From Whitmania pigra (lineage: Eukaryota; Annelida; Clitellata; Hirudinida; Haemopidae), in the NCBI GenBank assembly GCA_021613335.1, contig JAJTWR010000365.1:516501-580500 (forward strand): 64,000 bases of DNA, written 5' to 3'. Each line of letters starts with the position of its first letter. Position 1 is the first letter of the stretch. Made by a program: the position numbers and the translations under genes. The notes beneath the pieces were generated by a model. That model saw only the letters and a list, made by a program, of their open reading frames with translations, searched no databases and was not told the origin of the DNA. Below, piece after piece: positions 21,324-41,659 of the stretch.

Positions 21324-23095
21324 TCACAGGCCACTCTTCTTGTAGCTGGTGACAAATTCGTCGAACGAGATGAGACCATCCCCGCTTGTGTCACAGAGTT
21401 CCATGGACTTCTAGAAATTATTGCAAATATAAGACATTCTCGTCCGTCAGAAAGTTTGACAATTAGGTGGTGAATTATATACGTAGCGGACACAGTGCCA
21501 CGTATGTAGGCATGGTTGGGATGGGCCCACTGCATGGAACCCTCCATCAGTCAAAGGGAAAATGCTTGTGACACATTCTTAAAAGTCTGACATGGATAAG
21601 TCCAAATCATCTTAGTTACGTAACGGTCGTTAATCAAGTAAATAAAGTCTTAAAAATAATAAAATTATCAACAATATGTTAATGTTAACCAAAGATGAGA
21701 CGTAAGTGAAGTACGGAAATCGTTAATTGGAATCACTAATTGACAAATTAGTTTTAAAACCATCCATTTCTGAGCAACAAACAAGGCAGGGCGACGCATT
21801 ATCATCAATTAGCAGCCACAAGAAACAGTCATATCGCGATATTGTTATATCACCTATTTAACTGTAATAATTAGGTTAAAGTTGTTAAATTCAATCAATG
21901 CGTCATCGCAATAAAATTTACATTCAAAGCTGAACATTCAGTGAATTAAGAAGACTAAGATTAACTTGATAAAGTTACAGGCAAAATCCAAAATCGAAGA
22001 TGACAAATTTCGTCAGTTCTCCACGATTTTAAAGGGTTAGGTCAAAGGTCAAGGGTAGGGCTATGGTTAGGTTCAGGGTAGGGTTAGAGATTCTGGTGAC
22101 TGGCAAAGGTTGCATCCAATGAGTTGCGTTATGAATGTTACTTGGCCGACGTTGCAATTAGAAGAAGATTGACACATTGATGTTATTTCCCTTGAATATT
22201 TCAATTCTATGACTATTATTCCATAACTTTTACTTTGTAAGTCTGCTTATAATATTTGTGAAAAGAATTCTTATTACTATCAGAATCGCAATGAATTAAG
22301 TGCGTAAATTTTATTTAATAAAATGTTATTGTAATTAACAATTTTATTAAAAATGTTATTGTAATTAACAATTTTATTAAAAATGTTATTGTAATTAACA
22401 ATTTTATTAAAAATGTTATTGTAATTAACAATTTTATTAAATGTTATTGTAATTAACAATTTTATTAACTAAACAAATATTCATCGCTTCAGGTGTCACG
22501 GTGCAAGCTTATTCGGAGCTTGTAGAAGGAATATTGAACTTGATAGGAATAATTGTAATAATACATTTTTTCATGAATCTCAACAATCAATCATCGTTAA
22601 GGTCTGATGTTTTTAAGAGGCTTTTCATAAAGCAGCTAATTGAATGCTCGTTCTAAAAATGGAAAGGTTGAAAATTCTATTATGATTATTATTACTACTA
22701 CTATTATTATTTTTTTTATATTTATTATTGATCGTTATTATATTGTCGCTGAGAATGATGCACGGATGTAAAATGACTGCTTAGATTTCAACATTCAACT
22801 AAATACATTTCCTTACAAATCAATTCAAACAAATCATTGAAACCTTTGCCATGATAAATTAAATGGCAAATTAAGTAAACACGAGTGATATTATCAATGA
22901 ATTTCAATCATAGAAATGGCAAACTTTGACTAATTCTTCAGTGAGTTGATCGGACACATTTTGGTATTTCTTCTCGAGACAAATCCTGCAAAACTTCCTC
23001 AGCTCAGCTTCGTCCAGAAATCCATTTTGATCGGCATCGAGTTGGTCAAAGGCTTTCTTCAGTTCCTCCAAATGTTCTTCTGTCAAAGCCGCCAT
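21324..23095 (-). CDS. Small two-EF-hand calcium-binding protein (2 exons, 85 aa)
   Basis: A probable cytosolic calcium sensor or buffer. Exon 1 is 23095-22925 (57 codons from ATG) with donor GTTTGC. Exon 2 is 21410-21324 (28 codons plus TGA) with acceptor TTTCTAG. Both junctions are phase 0. EF loop 1 is DADQNGFLDEAE (residues 20-31) and loop 2 is DTSGDGLISFDE (64-75); both have the Asp, Gly, hydrophobic and Glu residues of canonical loops. The loops are 44 residues apart, longer than the usual 36 or so of calmodulin-type pairs, because of a longer linker. The intron is 1514 bp, and an extra exon within it cannot be ruled out. Upstream on the same strand, 185 bp away, is the 82-aa ORF. Confidence 0.75.
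22318..22468. repeat. 30-bp tandem repeat in the EF-hand gene intron
   Basis: Five copies of a unit containing AAAATGTTATTGTAATTAAC and AATTTTATT; the last copy is slightly shorter. Each unit is partly self-complementary (GTAATTAAC). Confidence 0.9.
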
Positions 23096-23279
23096 TTGCC
23101 TTGGAAAAATTGGGGCAAAATTATAATTTCTGATGATGTTGCCTGGTTCGTTTTCAAAGCAAACGTTTCGAATTTTGATTCGCAATCTGCAATATGGTGG
23201 TTATAAAATGCCTCAAGATATCGTCTGAAAATGATATATTCGATATCTGCTAACCTTAAGTTAATGACACGCGCTACTT

Positions 23280-23528
23280 TCAAATGTCAAACGTCAATAA
23301 AAGGCTAGTAAATGGATCTTTTTCTGCAGCTGTTTTTCCTTCTCTATAGCGGGAGGCACAAAATCCTGCTTTTAAATATGGCTTTGCACCAAGTTTTATA
23401 AAAACGTCAGCAAATCGATCCACCCAACCGTAACTGGATGTGGAGCGTTTGTAACCGCAGTGTGTCAATGGTTTTTCGCCCATTTCCAGAACCTTGTCAA
23501 TTAACCAATTATTGAACTGACTCGCCAT
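23280..23528 (-). CDS. Unrecognised 82-aa ORF
   Basis: It starts with ATG at 23528 (MASQFNNWLIDKVLEMGEKP) and has ordinary, non-repetitive composition, which sets it apart from most ORFs here. I recognise no domain, signal peptide or membrane segment. Near the C-terminus a second frame is also open and reads PPAIEKEKQLQKKIHLLAFY, so the true C-terminus may come from a small splice or indel shift. It lies just upstream of the EF-hand gene on the same strand, and could be a separate small gene or a missed 5' part. Confidence 0.4.
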   Translation of the reverse strand: MASQFNNWLIDKVLEMGEKPLTHCGYKRSTSSYGWVDRFADVFIKLGAKPYLKAGFCASRYREGKTAAEKDPFTSLLLTFDI

Positions 23529-25250
23529 TGCAATCAAATTATCTGGTTATCTGGAATTAATTAACCACCAATCATAGCTCGGGTTATTTGCAAAGGTTTG
23601 GAACTATGGAATGAGAGTCCGTAAATGTCATAATATAACAAGTTAATTAATTATTAATCCTCGTACATACGTATAACAAATGGTTTGAGATGTGTGCTAC
23701 TTGTTTTCAAGTAGATCGCGTTTGCATAAGTTATGGAGAGTCTTTTGAAAAGATTAATTCAACCAATGGAAACACAAGTGCAACCACTTATAAAAATAAA
23801 TAAAAGGCTTTCCGCTGCTAATATTTGTTGACCATTTCAATTTATCGGTCAATGCGAGGAAGGTTCTTTGTGTAAATAGGTCAAATGGCCCCAAAGAAAA
23901 CGACAGACGAGTCTGTCTATGGCGACAAAGTCAGGTTTTTTTCCATTCAGATGGAGAGTACATTTCCGTATTATTTTTATACGGAAGGAAATATCAACTG
24001 AGGAACGCATAATGGTGCAATTATTCATGCTCACAACTGTCAACCGATATTTAAGATATTATTGATCGGCAGGTTGTTATTGCATCATACATAAACCATT
24101 TGCCCCTGGCGATTCACTACAACTGTGCAATTACCGATTTTATGTAATTTCACGTAATAATACCTTATAGTTTCATTTACAGAAGAAAAGAAATATAGCA
24201 TTGCAAGCAAAGTAAATAAAAAATGTGCGAATGTTGTATTTTAAGTTAGTGAAGTCTGTCGGCTTATTCAGAACTGTCTTTGAAAGTATAAAATAAATTC
24301 ACATGTTTAACAAAAAAGCAGATTGCGTGTTTATTAACGTTTGTTATAAAGAAATCCAATGCTTATCAAATTATGTAGATCACTACACTCCTTGATTTCT
24401 TTGTTTGATTTTGATGTGAAAGATTTCGCATAATTCTTAAAACAATAATAAACCCATTGTGCTTTAAAGAGAAAATAATTATTCTCAAGAGATGAGTTCA
24501 TTGTCAAATCGCTAGGGACTGGAAAATCGAATATTTGATTAAGACAGTTGTTGTAGATTTAATTGCTAATGAAGCTAAATGAAAAATAAAAATGCTTATT
24601 TGAGTCACGAAAGAAAGTTTAAATGTGATAGTTTTCTTCAATTAATGAGCCTCAAATAATGCTGTTCAGCTGATGCTCCAGTATGTCAGAGTACTTCCAC
24701 CATATGTTCGATGAATTTGCTTGATCGCGAGCTGTTACAACATTAGTTGGCTGTCATACTAAGAATTGTAAATTTTATATGAAGTTTTGTGATAATACAA
24801 TTAAAGAACGCAGTGCAATTCTGCTCTTAATTAGCTAATAAAATATAAAGTCAAGCAATCCGTAATCAAAAATGCTCAAAAAGCAAAAGCGCTTTAATAT
24901 CAACTGATAAAATGAAATAGTTTATTAACGAATTATCATAATTATTAGAATAAAATTAACATGTGTCGGCATGTTAGTGTTATCGTTGATTTAGTTCAGG
25001 AGTAGATGAAACAAAGTTAACGATTGAAATAATTTTAGTTTTGCCATCATGAATAAAATTTAAAAATAATTTATTTTATTGTAACAAATTTATTAATATT
25101 TAATTTTAGATAATTTTTTATTTAACTTTTCCCATCTACACAAAATTTACATAGATCAGTTGAGAGCCAATAGGAAATGAGAATACAAATTTTTAGACCA
25201 ATAGTGATGCCGCTTTCATTTGTCAACTAGCGATAGTCTGCAGTTGGGAT
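23529..25250. other. Intergenic, no gene recognised
   Basis: AT-rich unique sequence without long ORFs, triplet arrays or recognisable RNA structures. Confidence 0.5.
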
Positions 25251-25900
25251 GTGAGGCTTTTTTCGGAGAATAGAGGGTTTTTTCGGGCGTTATTGCGATT
25301 CTACTGCAAGAACTTCGTTTCGAAAATGTGCGGAAGTTGGTTTTCTAAATTGCACTTTGTTGATTTTTGTTCAAATCGGAGGCGCTGGCACGGATTTTTT
25401 GTCGAACTGTCTAGTGTGCGGTAAACAAAGAAAATGGCTCGGCACCCGACCATTCGAGCTGCTTCGATGTCGAAATCTTAACGCTGGAAAAATCGAGTTT
25501 TCGTGCCATTAGTGGCGATTTGTAGCTCTGAATTTTCGCCGTTTGCATTGTTCGACTCGTAATGGCGCGCAAAAGTTCCAATGCATAAAATGCGTAAACA
25601 CAGACAGTGAATAGTCTATTCATGCCTGAGGGTCACGTGATCCAGCGTGGGTAAGTCATCACGTGACTGACCATCGGCGATCCACTTATTACGAATCCTA
25701 TTGGTTGAGGAGTGGCCTAGTTAGTTTATTGTGGCTTTTTGGCGCCTTATGTAAAATTGAATAAAGTGCTTTGCCGTTGTTCTAGCATGTTGTTTGGAGG
25801 GACATAACTGACCAGTTCCGCGATCCGTATCGTAATGGCGGCCGCTTGTTTTTCCGATTTCTCTTTGGATTTTTCGAGGGCTTCTTAATTTGTTATCTGA
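25250..25900 (+). promoter_or_regulatory. CpG-richer promoter-like region with paired CACGTG boxes
   Basis: This stretch is visibly richer in G, C and CpG than the AT-rich flanks. It holds two CACGTG E-boxes (25634-25639 in GGTCACGTGATCC and 25660-25665 in ATCACGTGACTG) and a CCAAT box in reverse (ATTGG, 25700-25704). The E-boxes match the GTCACGTGAY core bound by USF and TFEB/MITF-type factors. It lies 270-300 bp upstream of the miR-71 hairpin, so it is a plausible promoter of the primary transcript. Confidence 0.5.
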
Positions 25901-25924
25901 TGTCGTTGTATGTTATTAATTTAG

Positions 25925-26008
25925 GCTGCTGATGTGAAAGACATGGGTAGTGAGATGTTTCGACGGATCATAGTCATCTTACTACTGTGTTTTTCCGCAT
26001 TGACTTGC
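25925..26008 (+). ncRNA. mir-71: miR-71 precursor
   Basis: The 5p arm at 25935-25957 agrees over its full 23 nt with the miR-71 sequence as I know it from protostomes (seed GAAAGAC, then ATGGGTAGTGAGATG). The opposite arm, CATCTTACTACTGTG (about 25976-25990), pairs with it through GTAGTGAGATG with G-U pairs, giving a stem of about 22 bp and a short loop. miR-71 is conserved in protostomes and absent from vertebrates, and is usually the first hairpin of a cluster with miR-2 genes, as here. The short ORF from 25934 (MKDMGSEM...) is a shadow of this hairpin. Confidence 0.95.
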
Positions 26009-26087
26009 CTCTGCTTTTGTTCTTTTCTGGAGGTTTCGGTTAGTTTTTGCATTTACTTCTCGGCTAATCTTATTAACCAGCTTTTTT

Positions 26088-26158
26088 GTGTTCTAAGTGG
26101 TCGTGATGCAATTCGTATTGAATCGTGATTTTGTATCACAGCCTGCTTGGAATATAGT
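26088..26158 (+). ncRNA. mir-2: miR-2 family precursor 1
   Basis: The 3p mature region starts at 26134 with TATCACAGCCTGCTTGG, bearing the miR-2 seed ATCACAG. The 5p arm TTCTAAGTGGTCGTGAT pairs with it, including G-U pairs, across a loop of about 28 nt. It is the first of three miR-2 hairpins behind miR-71. Confidence 0.9.
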
Positions 26159-26221
26159 GAGGTTGGTTGTTCCCATAGCTCAGAGAAAGTGATTGATAGA
26201 CAATCAGTGATGAAGGAGATA

Positions 26222-26295
26222 TGGAAGTGGTCAAAGCTTCTGTGAAATGTGTTGCATTCAAGTTTTCATATCACAGCTGCTTTGACTGTTCCATG
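26222..26295 (+). ncRNA. mir-2: miR-2 family precursor 2
   Basis: The 3p mature region starts at 26269 with TATCACAGCTGCTTTGAC: the seed is kept and one base of the usual AGCCxGC is lost. The 5p arm GTCAAAGCTTCTGTGAAATG pairs almost fully with it over 20 nt. The loop is about 22 nt. Confidence 0.9.
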
Positions 26296-26362
26296 ACTCC
26301 AGATTTAATCAGTCGGGAGGTCTAACTGGATTCCACTTTACAGTTCGAGGATGTATTTCTTG

Positions 26363-26432
26363 ATGGCACAACAAAGTGGCTGTCATGCAGTTCTATGACA
26401 TTTGTATCACAGCCTGCTTTGTCGAGCCTTCG
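26363..26432 (+). ncRNA. mir-2: miR-2 family precursor 3
   Basis: The 3p mature region starts at 26405 with TATCACAGCCTGCTTTG and continues GTCGAGC, the closest of the three to the classical miR-2 sequence. The 5p arm ACAAAGTGGCTGTCATGC pairs with it. AATAAA at 26508-26513 may end the primary transcript. Confidence 0.92.
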
Positions 26433-27059
26433 TCAGAGTTTCCACTTCGAAAGCTGGGCTTCAATCTGCCAAGAAGAATTTTATAAACTTTAAAAATACT
26501 AATTTTCAATAAAGATTTGCTTTCAAATGTACTTGTTCTTCAAAAAATGCACTTGGTTATGTTTGGTTTTGCTCTTGTGTAAGCATTCGATGGGATTAGG
26601 TAAAATACTTTGGGAAGGGAGTGTTGCAGTGTGATGTGCCGCCATGTTCATCTTATAGGGTCGAGTTGGTTCGATGTTTGATGTAATGCTGGTTAAATCA
26701 GGCGGGCGCAAGCAGTGTTATTTGCAAATCTAATCTTTGTCGAAGGTTTTTTAATGCATCCGATGTTCGTGCGAGTAATTGCATGCCCACAACGCCGAAA
26801 CCATGGCTGCCTGGCTGTTAACGCTGATGCTGTGACGTCTGGTTGCGTAACGAGTCTGTAAGTAGTTGCATAACTAAGTGAAGAGAGCGACTAAGTTTTC
26901 TGTAAATGATGCAAGTGTCCCTTCTTCTATGGCCGCCTTTGCTTTGTTCTGCCCTTTTTCTCACTGTTATTATAGTAACTTATTATACGTGTATTATTAT
27001 AATATTGCATTATATTATACGTATTATTTACTAACTTATCATAATAACAAACGAAGTAA

Positions 27060-27201
27060 AGTCGTTTCGTCGAAACATTCTTCGAAAATCAGCAAAAATG
27101 TAGAAACCCAGACTCTTTGTCCAGCAAATAAAGATGCTTTATATGAAAATTTTCAAGGTCTTTATCTCGACCATCAAGCTAAAAATCAAATAATGGTTTG
27201 A
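27060..27201 (+). CDS. Possible terminal exon of an unrecognised small gene
   Basis: After a perfect branch-site sequence (TACTAAC, 27029-27035) and an AG acceptor near 27056, an open frame reads VSSKHSSKISKNVETQTLCP and ends ...AKNQIMV with TGA at 27199-27201. AAATAAA follows within about 15 bp. VETQT fits the TQT-type motif bound by dynein light chain LC8, but short motifs occur by chance. I could not place an upstream exon in a consistent phase. It ends 157 bp before the PNKP start. Confidence 0.3.
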
Positions 27202-27357
27202 TTTTTATTTAAATAAAAAAACAACTCTTCCGTATTTAAGCTTTGTTTGGCTTTCTCATTCCTCGGGCTTCTTGAAAATAGTGACTGTTCACTTTTAGTC
27301 ATCAATTACATGTTTGAGGTAAAATAAACTGGATATTGAATGTCTTTCTGACTCGAC

Positions 27358-35768
<8,411 letters not shown>

Positions 35769-36140
35769 ATCGTTTACTGCAACAATTCTCGGCATCACTT
35801 AAAATAGTCATTTAATTATCGAGATTACGTCTCGTGGTTGCAGAGACAACTAAAAGTTCTAACTCTGAGGATTCTCTTTGATGCTATCAAATAAATTAAT
35901 TATCACTGTGTTACTCTTTTGTTGCCATTGCTCACTGCATTATTTGACATCTGGTACCTGGTTAAGTGATGTAATATGGAAGGAAGTGACATGGTTTAGT
36001 TTTGAACTGTGTGGTCTAAAATCACGAAAAAAAAACAAACAAAAAAAATAATTGCCTAGGAAAATTTAAAGAAAAGTGTTTAGTCAGCATTATTGCCAGT
36101 TTATCTTTCTCGTTAAATCGATAATTGGCAGTGGTGAGCC

Positions 36141-36154
36141 GTTGTCATGGTAAC
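36141..36154. promoter_or_regulatory. RFX X-box upstream of DNAI4
   Basis: GTTGTCATGGTAAC fits the X-box consensus RYYNYYATRRNRAC and is nearly a perfect palindrome. It lies 74 bp upstream of the DNAI4 start codon. X-boxes close to the start, bound by RFX factors, are a known mark of ciliary gene promoters, and DNAI4 is a ciliary gene. Confidence 0.75.
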
Positions 36155-36227
36155 TGCTAACCATGGCGGTGAACAAGTGATTGCAAGATGTAGCGATAGA
36201 TGTTTCATTTTCTTTGTCACTACCAAA

Positions 36228-39200
36228 ATGTCTTCGATAACTAAAAGAGCCTCTGTAAGGTAGTACTACTATTATAGATTAGGAATGATAAATAAGTTGT
36301 TTTTTTAAAGCCTGTGTCCTACTTAGCATTGCAGACAGTGCTGTTGATTTTACTGAAAAAGGCCTTTCTGTGTCTTCGAGAGTTTCTTTTTTGAAAAATG
36401 CTGCTACTGAAGGAAAAAGTGTTGTTACTCCTGATGCCCCTTCCAACGTCAAAGTAGGTTAATGTTACGGATATAAGAGTATATTTGAGATATTAGGAGA
36501 CTTGTTAACTAAATAAATCGTTGTTAATATTTCGCCTTTGCTGAGTTCTGTTCAACTAACGAAGTAAAGCGTAATTTTTAATTATTATTAAGATTACGAT
36601 GGAACTAATATTATTAATGGTTGCTGTAATTGACTTAGTTTTCATATTGATGAATAGAGACGAATTTGTGTAATTTCATCGAAGATGAACATAATATTCG
36701 GCGCTAATGTAGACTTGATTCGATGAGCTCAACGGTTTGTTATTTCATCAACTAAAAATGACAATGGGCCAGAAATAAGTGAGCCCACCTAATAAAAGCC
36801 TAGCAAGTTAAATTTATGAGGAAACGCCACTGGAGCAATACAAAGCTAGGCTGTAAACAGTGATAAGCAGAGTTTTCCTCCGTATTATATCGGTTATTTG
36901 CAACTAGATCTTTAATCAGTCTGGTGATGATGTCACTCCACAACCTCTGAACTCCCAGGAGAGAAAGGTCAGACAGACACAGCGATCAAATTCAGACCAA
37001 GAAAGCTTCAAAGAAGGGAGGAATTCTTTAGCCAGTCATGTAGAGAATGATGCTTACAATGTTGTATTGATAATGTTTTTGTTGAAGACACTTTGTTACA
37101 TTCATTTTGATGTAATTCAATAAAAAGTCCTGATAATTATTTGCATTTATTATACTGATTTAGATAATTGAAAATGATTTTTAAATGACATTAAGAATCA
37201 TATAATAAGAACCTTGTCATGCATGTTAGTAATTACTACTATTAGATTTTTTTATGAAAAATTAAAACCGTACACCTAATGATGTAAAACTATCTGATAT
37301 AAGGAGGAGAGCACTGCATCTGTTGCTGATGGATTCCTCTCAACCATCATCGATGCTCCATTTCGAAGGTTTCAAAGGATCACATTTTCCAACCAAAAAT
37401 AAATTTATAAGATGGTTATCAAATTTAAACAAAAATAAGTAAGTAAATGAATAAATAACACAGCTATCAAAATCAAAACTCAAGTCTTTTTTTTGAGGAT
37501 TTGAAACAAAGCCTCCAATTTTCCAACCATGGTCACTGTGCTTTTTGTTTTGTTACGGTAATGCGTTACCCTCGAGTAAAACATTGCTTTTGATTTTCTC
37601 TAGAAACGTGTTTGGAGTTTCATTGTCTTCAAAACCAATTGATCCGATGGACGATCGATCGTGCGACATGCTTCCACCAATAAAAGGTGTTTTTTATGCT
37701 TGAGATCAATTTGAATTTCGAGTGGTCCAGAGTTAATTTGTTTGGGTTAATTTAGGGATTGATGCATGAAGTAGTACCGTCTATTATTTAAAATCATGGA
37801 CTTCATTTATTTTTAATTGTCTTGAAATTATTTGATTACTTCATCTTTATTCATTACATTAATTAAAAGCATTATTAAAATCAGGAACATTTGCCATATT
37901 AGCTACACAAATTGATATTATTGATAAGTGATATTAAGTGATATGAAGTGATATTACACAATTATTGAGAATTAATATTATACTTGCAAATTGTTATTAT
38001 TATTGCATGAGTTAATGTTATATAAGTGAATTAATACTAAACCAGTTAGTATTAGTCAATAATAGCCATAATATCAATTTAATCATCGCTTATTACCTCA
38101 ACTTTCGACATGCTACCAGCAGATAATACCAGGTGGGAAATTATCAGAATGACGGAAGGAAAGGCAATGAAAGGAGAAAGAACGAACGGAGTGGCACAGG
38201 TCTTGCTATTAGAAACTGAAACTCGATTGATTGTCGAACTTCCTTCGATTGTCGTTGGAAAGGATCCGATCGAAGTCGAGACGGTGACGAAGGCGAACGA
38301 GAAATACAAACAGGTTGTCAATTCGTTGGGGTCGTCTTACACATTATCATGCTTATTTTTTAAAAATCAATTAAGCTAATTAACATTTTTCCAGCTTCTC
38401 CAATCAAAAGAGGGCAGTGATGCCTACCTGGGAAGGTCCATGGTAACGTTTAATGAGGATTCAAAATCCAAATCCACTCAAACTCTTCCAGTTAAGATGA
38501 AGGTTGAATGTGCACTTTAGGTTCATGAATATGTATGTAATATAAATATAAATATCTGTAACAACCAAAACCATTTATTAATGTTATTTATTATTATTAT
38601 TACTTCTACTATCATTGATAATATTATTATTATTAATATTATTTTCTATTATTATTATTACTTTATTTACTTATTCCTGTCTTTTAAGTGCCTTTGCATC
38701 CAAAACATGAAGCAGATACATCTTAAAACTATTTTTAAACTTCTAAGACTGAAATAAATAACAACCGAAATGAGTATTTATAATAATTAACAAATAATTT
38801 AAACGACCACTTAACCAGAATGCTTCATCAAATGCCAGCCCATGGGAATGTTACAATTCAACTGAAGTTAGAGAATTGGAATGCGTTCAGGACAAAACCA
38901 TTGAAATTGATTGCGAGATGGCAGATGGTTAATCTATTTATTTATTTATCTATGTAATTATTCATTTATTTATTTATTTATTATTGAAATTGTTTATAAT
39001 CATGTTTATACTGATTATGTAACCATATTACATAAGCCTAATTGTGAAATTTCGCTATTAGTTTAAATTTCATTATTGTTAATTTCCATTATTTTATTAT
39101 GCTATTATTTTACTGAAGCTCTTCCACTACTTGTTGACAACAACGTACCTCTCAGCTTTGAAGAAATATCACTGGTAAACTTCTTTCTTGTGTTAAACTG

Positions 39201-41553
39201 ACCAATGCATAACAGTAACCAATGTTTAAAATTACTAAATAATTAAATGTCAAAACATTAAAAATACCAAAATATTTACCAACATTTAATATTTAAAATA
39301 TTAGCCAACATTTAATAACAACCATTGTTTAATACTAACCAATTAACTGGTTAACCAGCTGGAATCATTTGCATTCTCATTGATGCTCATGGAACGAATG
39401 CTGCAACTGAAGACCAAACAATCAGAACTTGCCATCTACAGAAATCTGCCTGTCATCGACTCACGTTGGTTCTTATTATGATCTCAGATGTTATCATTAG
39501 CATCATCATCATCATCATCATCAACATTACTATTGAATTGATTCTGCAAAATTTAAAAACATTTGGGTGGACAATTATTGTGGAATGTTATTATTGAAAT
39601 AAGTTTTGTCGAGTCATCAATTCAATGGCGACAAGTCTAAGAGTTAAAAACAAATGAACGATTGGTTATAAGTTGCTAATAGATAAATAAAAAGTAACAA
39701 TAAAGTCAAGACACAGCATCATCATCATCATCATGATCATCATCATCACCATCAACATCATCGTCATCATTAATTCATCAGCTCCCTCTTCAAGAACATC
39801 TCCAACACCTCCAAGCCCTCACCTTGAACTCTTAGCTCCCCACAAAGCCAAACAACCACCCCAAGGCCACCCACCCACCAAGAAATTTCGACAAGTCGAC
39901 CATGAAGGTCAAAAGGCAAAGGTCAACAAGGATCCACAAACCCTAAGCCTCAAGCAGCTTTGGTCTTTTGCCAGCCCAATCACCAGCTGGAGAGGCGTGA
40001 ACTGTTTCGCATGGAATGCATTCAACCTCGACCTCCTCGTCGTAGGATACGGTCGGCTGGAAAAAGTTTGGTCGCACGTCGGCGAAGCTCCGACGAAATT
40101 TCAGGCTGCTGGGAAAAGGGTTTCAAACAATTGGAAGAAGGGCAGAAAAGAAAGTTCTTTGGAAAATGTGGAGGAACAGGGGGGCTTGGTTTGCTGCTGG
40201 TCGATCAAGAATCCCGATGTTATTAATAACCAATGTTTTTGCTGTTGTTGTTGACTTTGTTGTTGTTATCATTGTTGTTGTTAATGTTGTAGGTGTTGTC
40301 ATTTTCATTGAGATTATTTTATTATAGTTGCTTGTGTAAATCTATTTACTGTCAATTTTTATGATTCAATATCAAGATTTTTTAACGATTTAGTCAGCAT
40401 CAAGATTTATTTTACACCCAGCATCCAGAAAAAATCTACAAGACTGATGGTGCTGTGAAGTCCGTGGCTTTTTGTCATTTTCCACCTAATCTTTTGGCTG
40501 TGAGTTTGTTTTGCATTTGCGTTTGCATTTGTATCTAGGTCATCTTTTGATTGACACTCCCAGTTGATGCAGGCTGGGTTGAATGCAAATTACTCCCATT
40601 ATCATCACCACCACTCTCATGGCCATCATTTTGTTAATAGTTGTCATCATTATCAGGTAGGTCTGGAGAGTGGAGTGATAAACATTTACGATGTTTCGTC
40701 GAAATCAATTCTCCCCATTATCAGCACTTTGTAAGTTTTTTAATTGTGAGTTTGGTGGCTGTAACTATTTTGTAAATGTGAGTTTGACAGCTGAAATAAA
40801 ATCACTGCAATTGCTTGACTCCCAGCTCCAAACCCAACAAGCACAGGGGCCCTGTGTGGTCGCTGAAGTGGAAAAATAGAGATGTGTCGGGAGGTGGACA
40901 CACGTCGCTCGTTTCCGTGTCATCGGACGGAAAAGTTCTCAGGTGGACCATGAGGGAGGAGTTTGAATGCACTGGTTGTTATCTGGTTGATTGGTTATGA
41001 ATTATGAATTATTTATTTATCTATTGTATTTGTTTTCATTTATTACTAATTTTATGACTTATTTATGACTGAAAGTTGTAATCGGAGACAGACATATTAA
41101 CGCACAGTTTCTATAACTTATTAGGCTATTATCAGGTATTGGTTAACTATCATCAACACTGCTTCATCATCATAGCAATCACTGTGCAGCAGCAGCAACC
41201 TGACGTCATCATCATGGCAATGACCATCGACATCATCATCATCTCTGTTATCATGATCAGTATCACGTTTGCCCTCATTATTAACATCATCATTATCGTG
41301 CATCTATTTAATGAACTTCTATCCACATAGAAATGCTAGAGATGAGGAGAATGATGAGTGTTGGGGATGCAACGATAACATCATCATCAACGACAACAGC
41401 AACAATGACTACAACATCAACGACAACAGCAACAGCAACAACGTCAGAGAGTGAAGCATCCTTCATTTCAAAACTCATCGGAGGAATGTGCCTCGACTTC
41501 AGTCCATTCAATGAGAATGTGTAGGGTTCTTTTTTCAGATTGATTTCTGCTAC

Positions 41554-41603
<50 letters not shown>

Positions 41604-41625
41604 TATTATTATATTATTATTATTA

Positions 41626-41659
<34 letters not shown>

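Noticed and set aside
25934..26128. 64-codon ORF with a signal-peptide-like hydrophobic stretch
   Set aside because: It is the miR-71 hairpin and its downstream flank read as protein.
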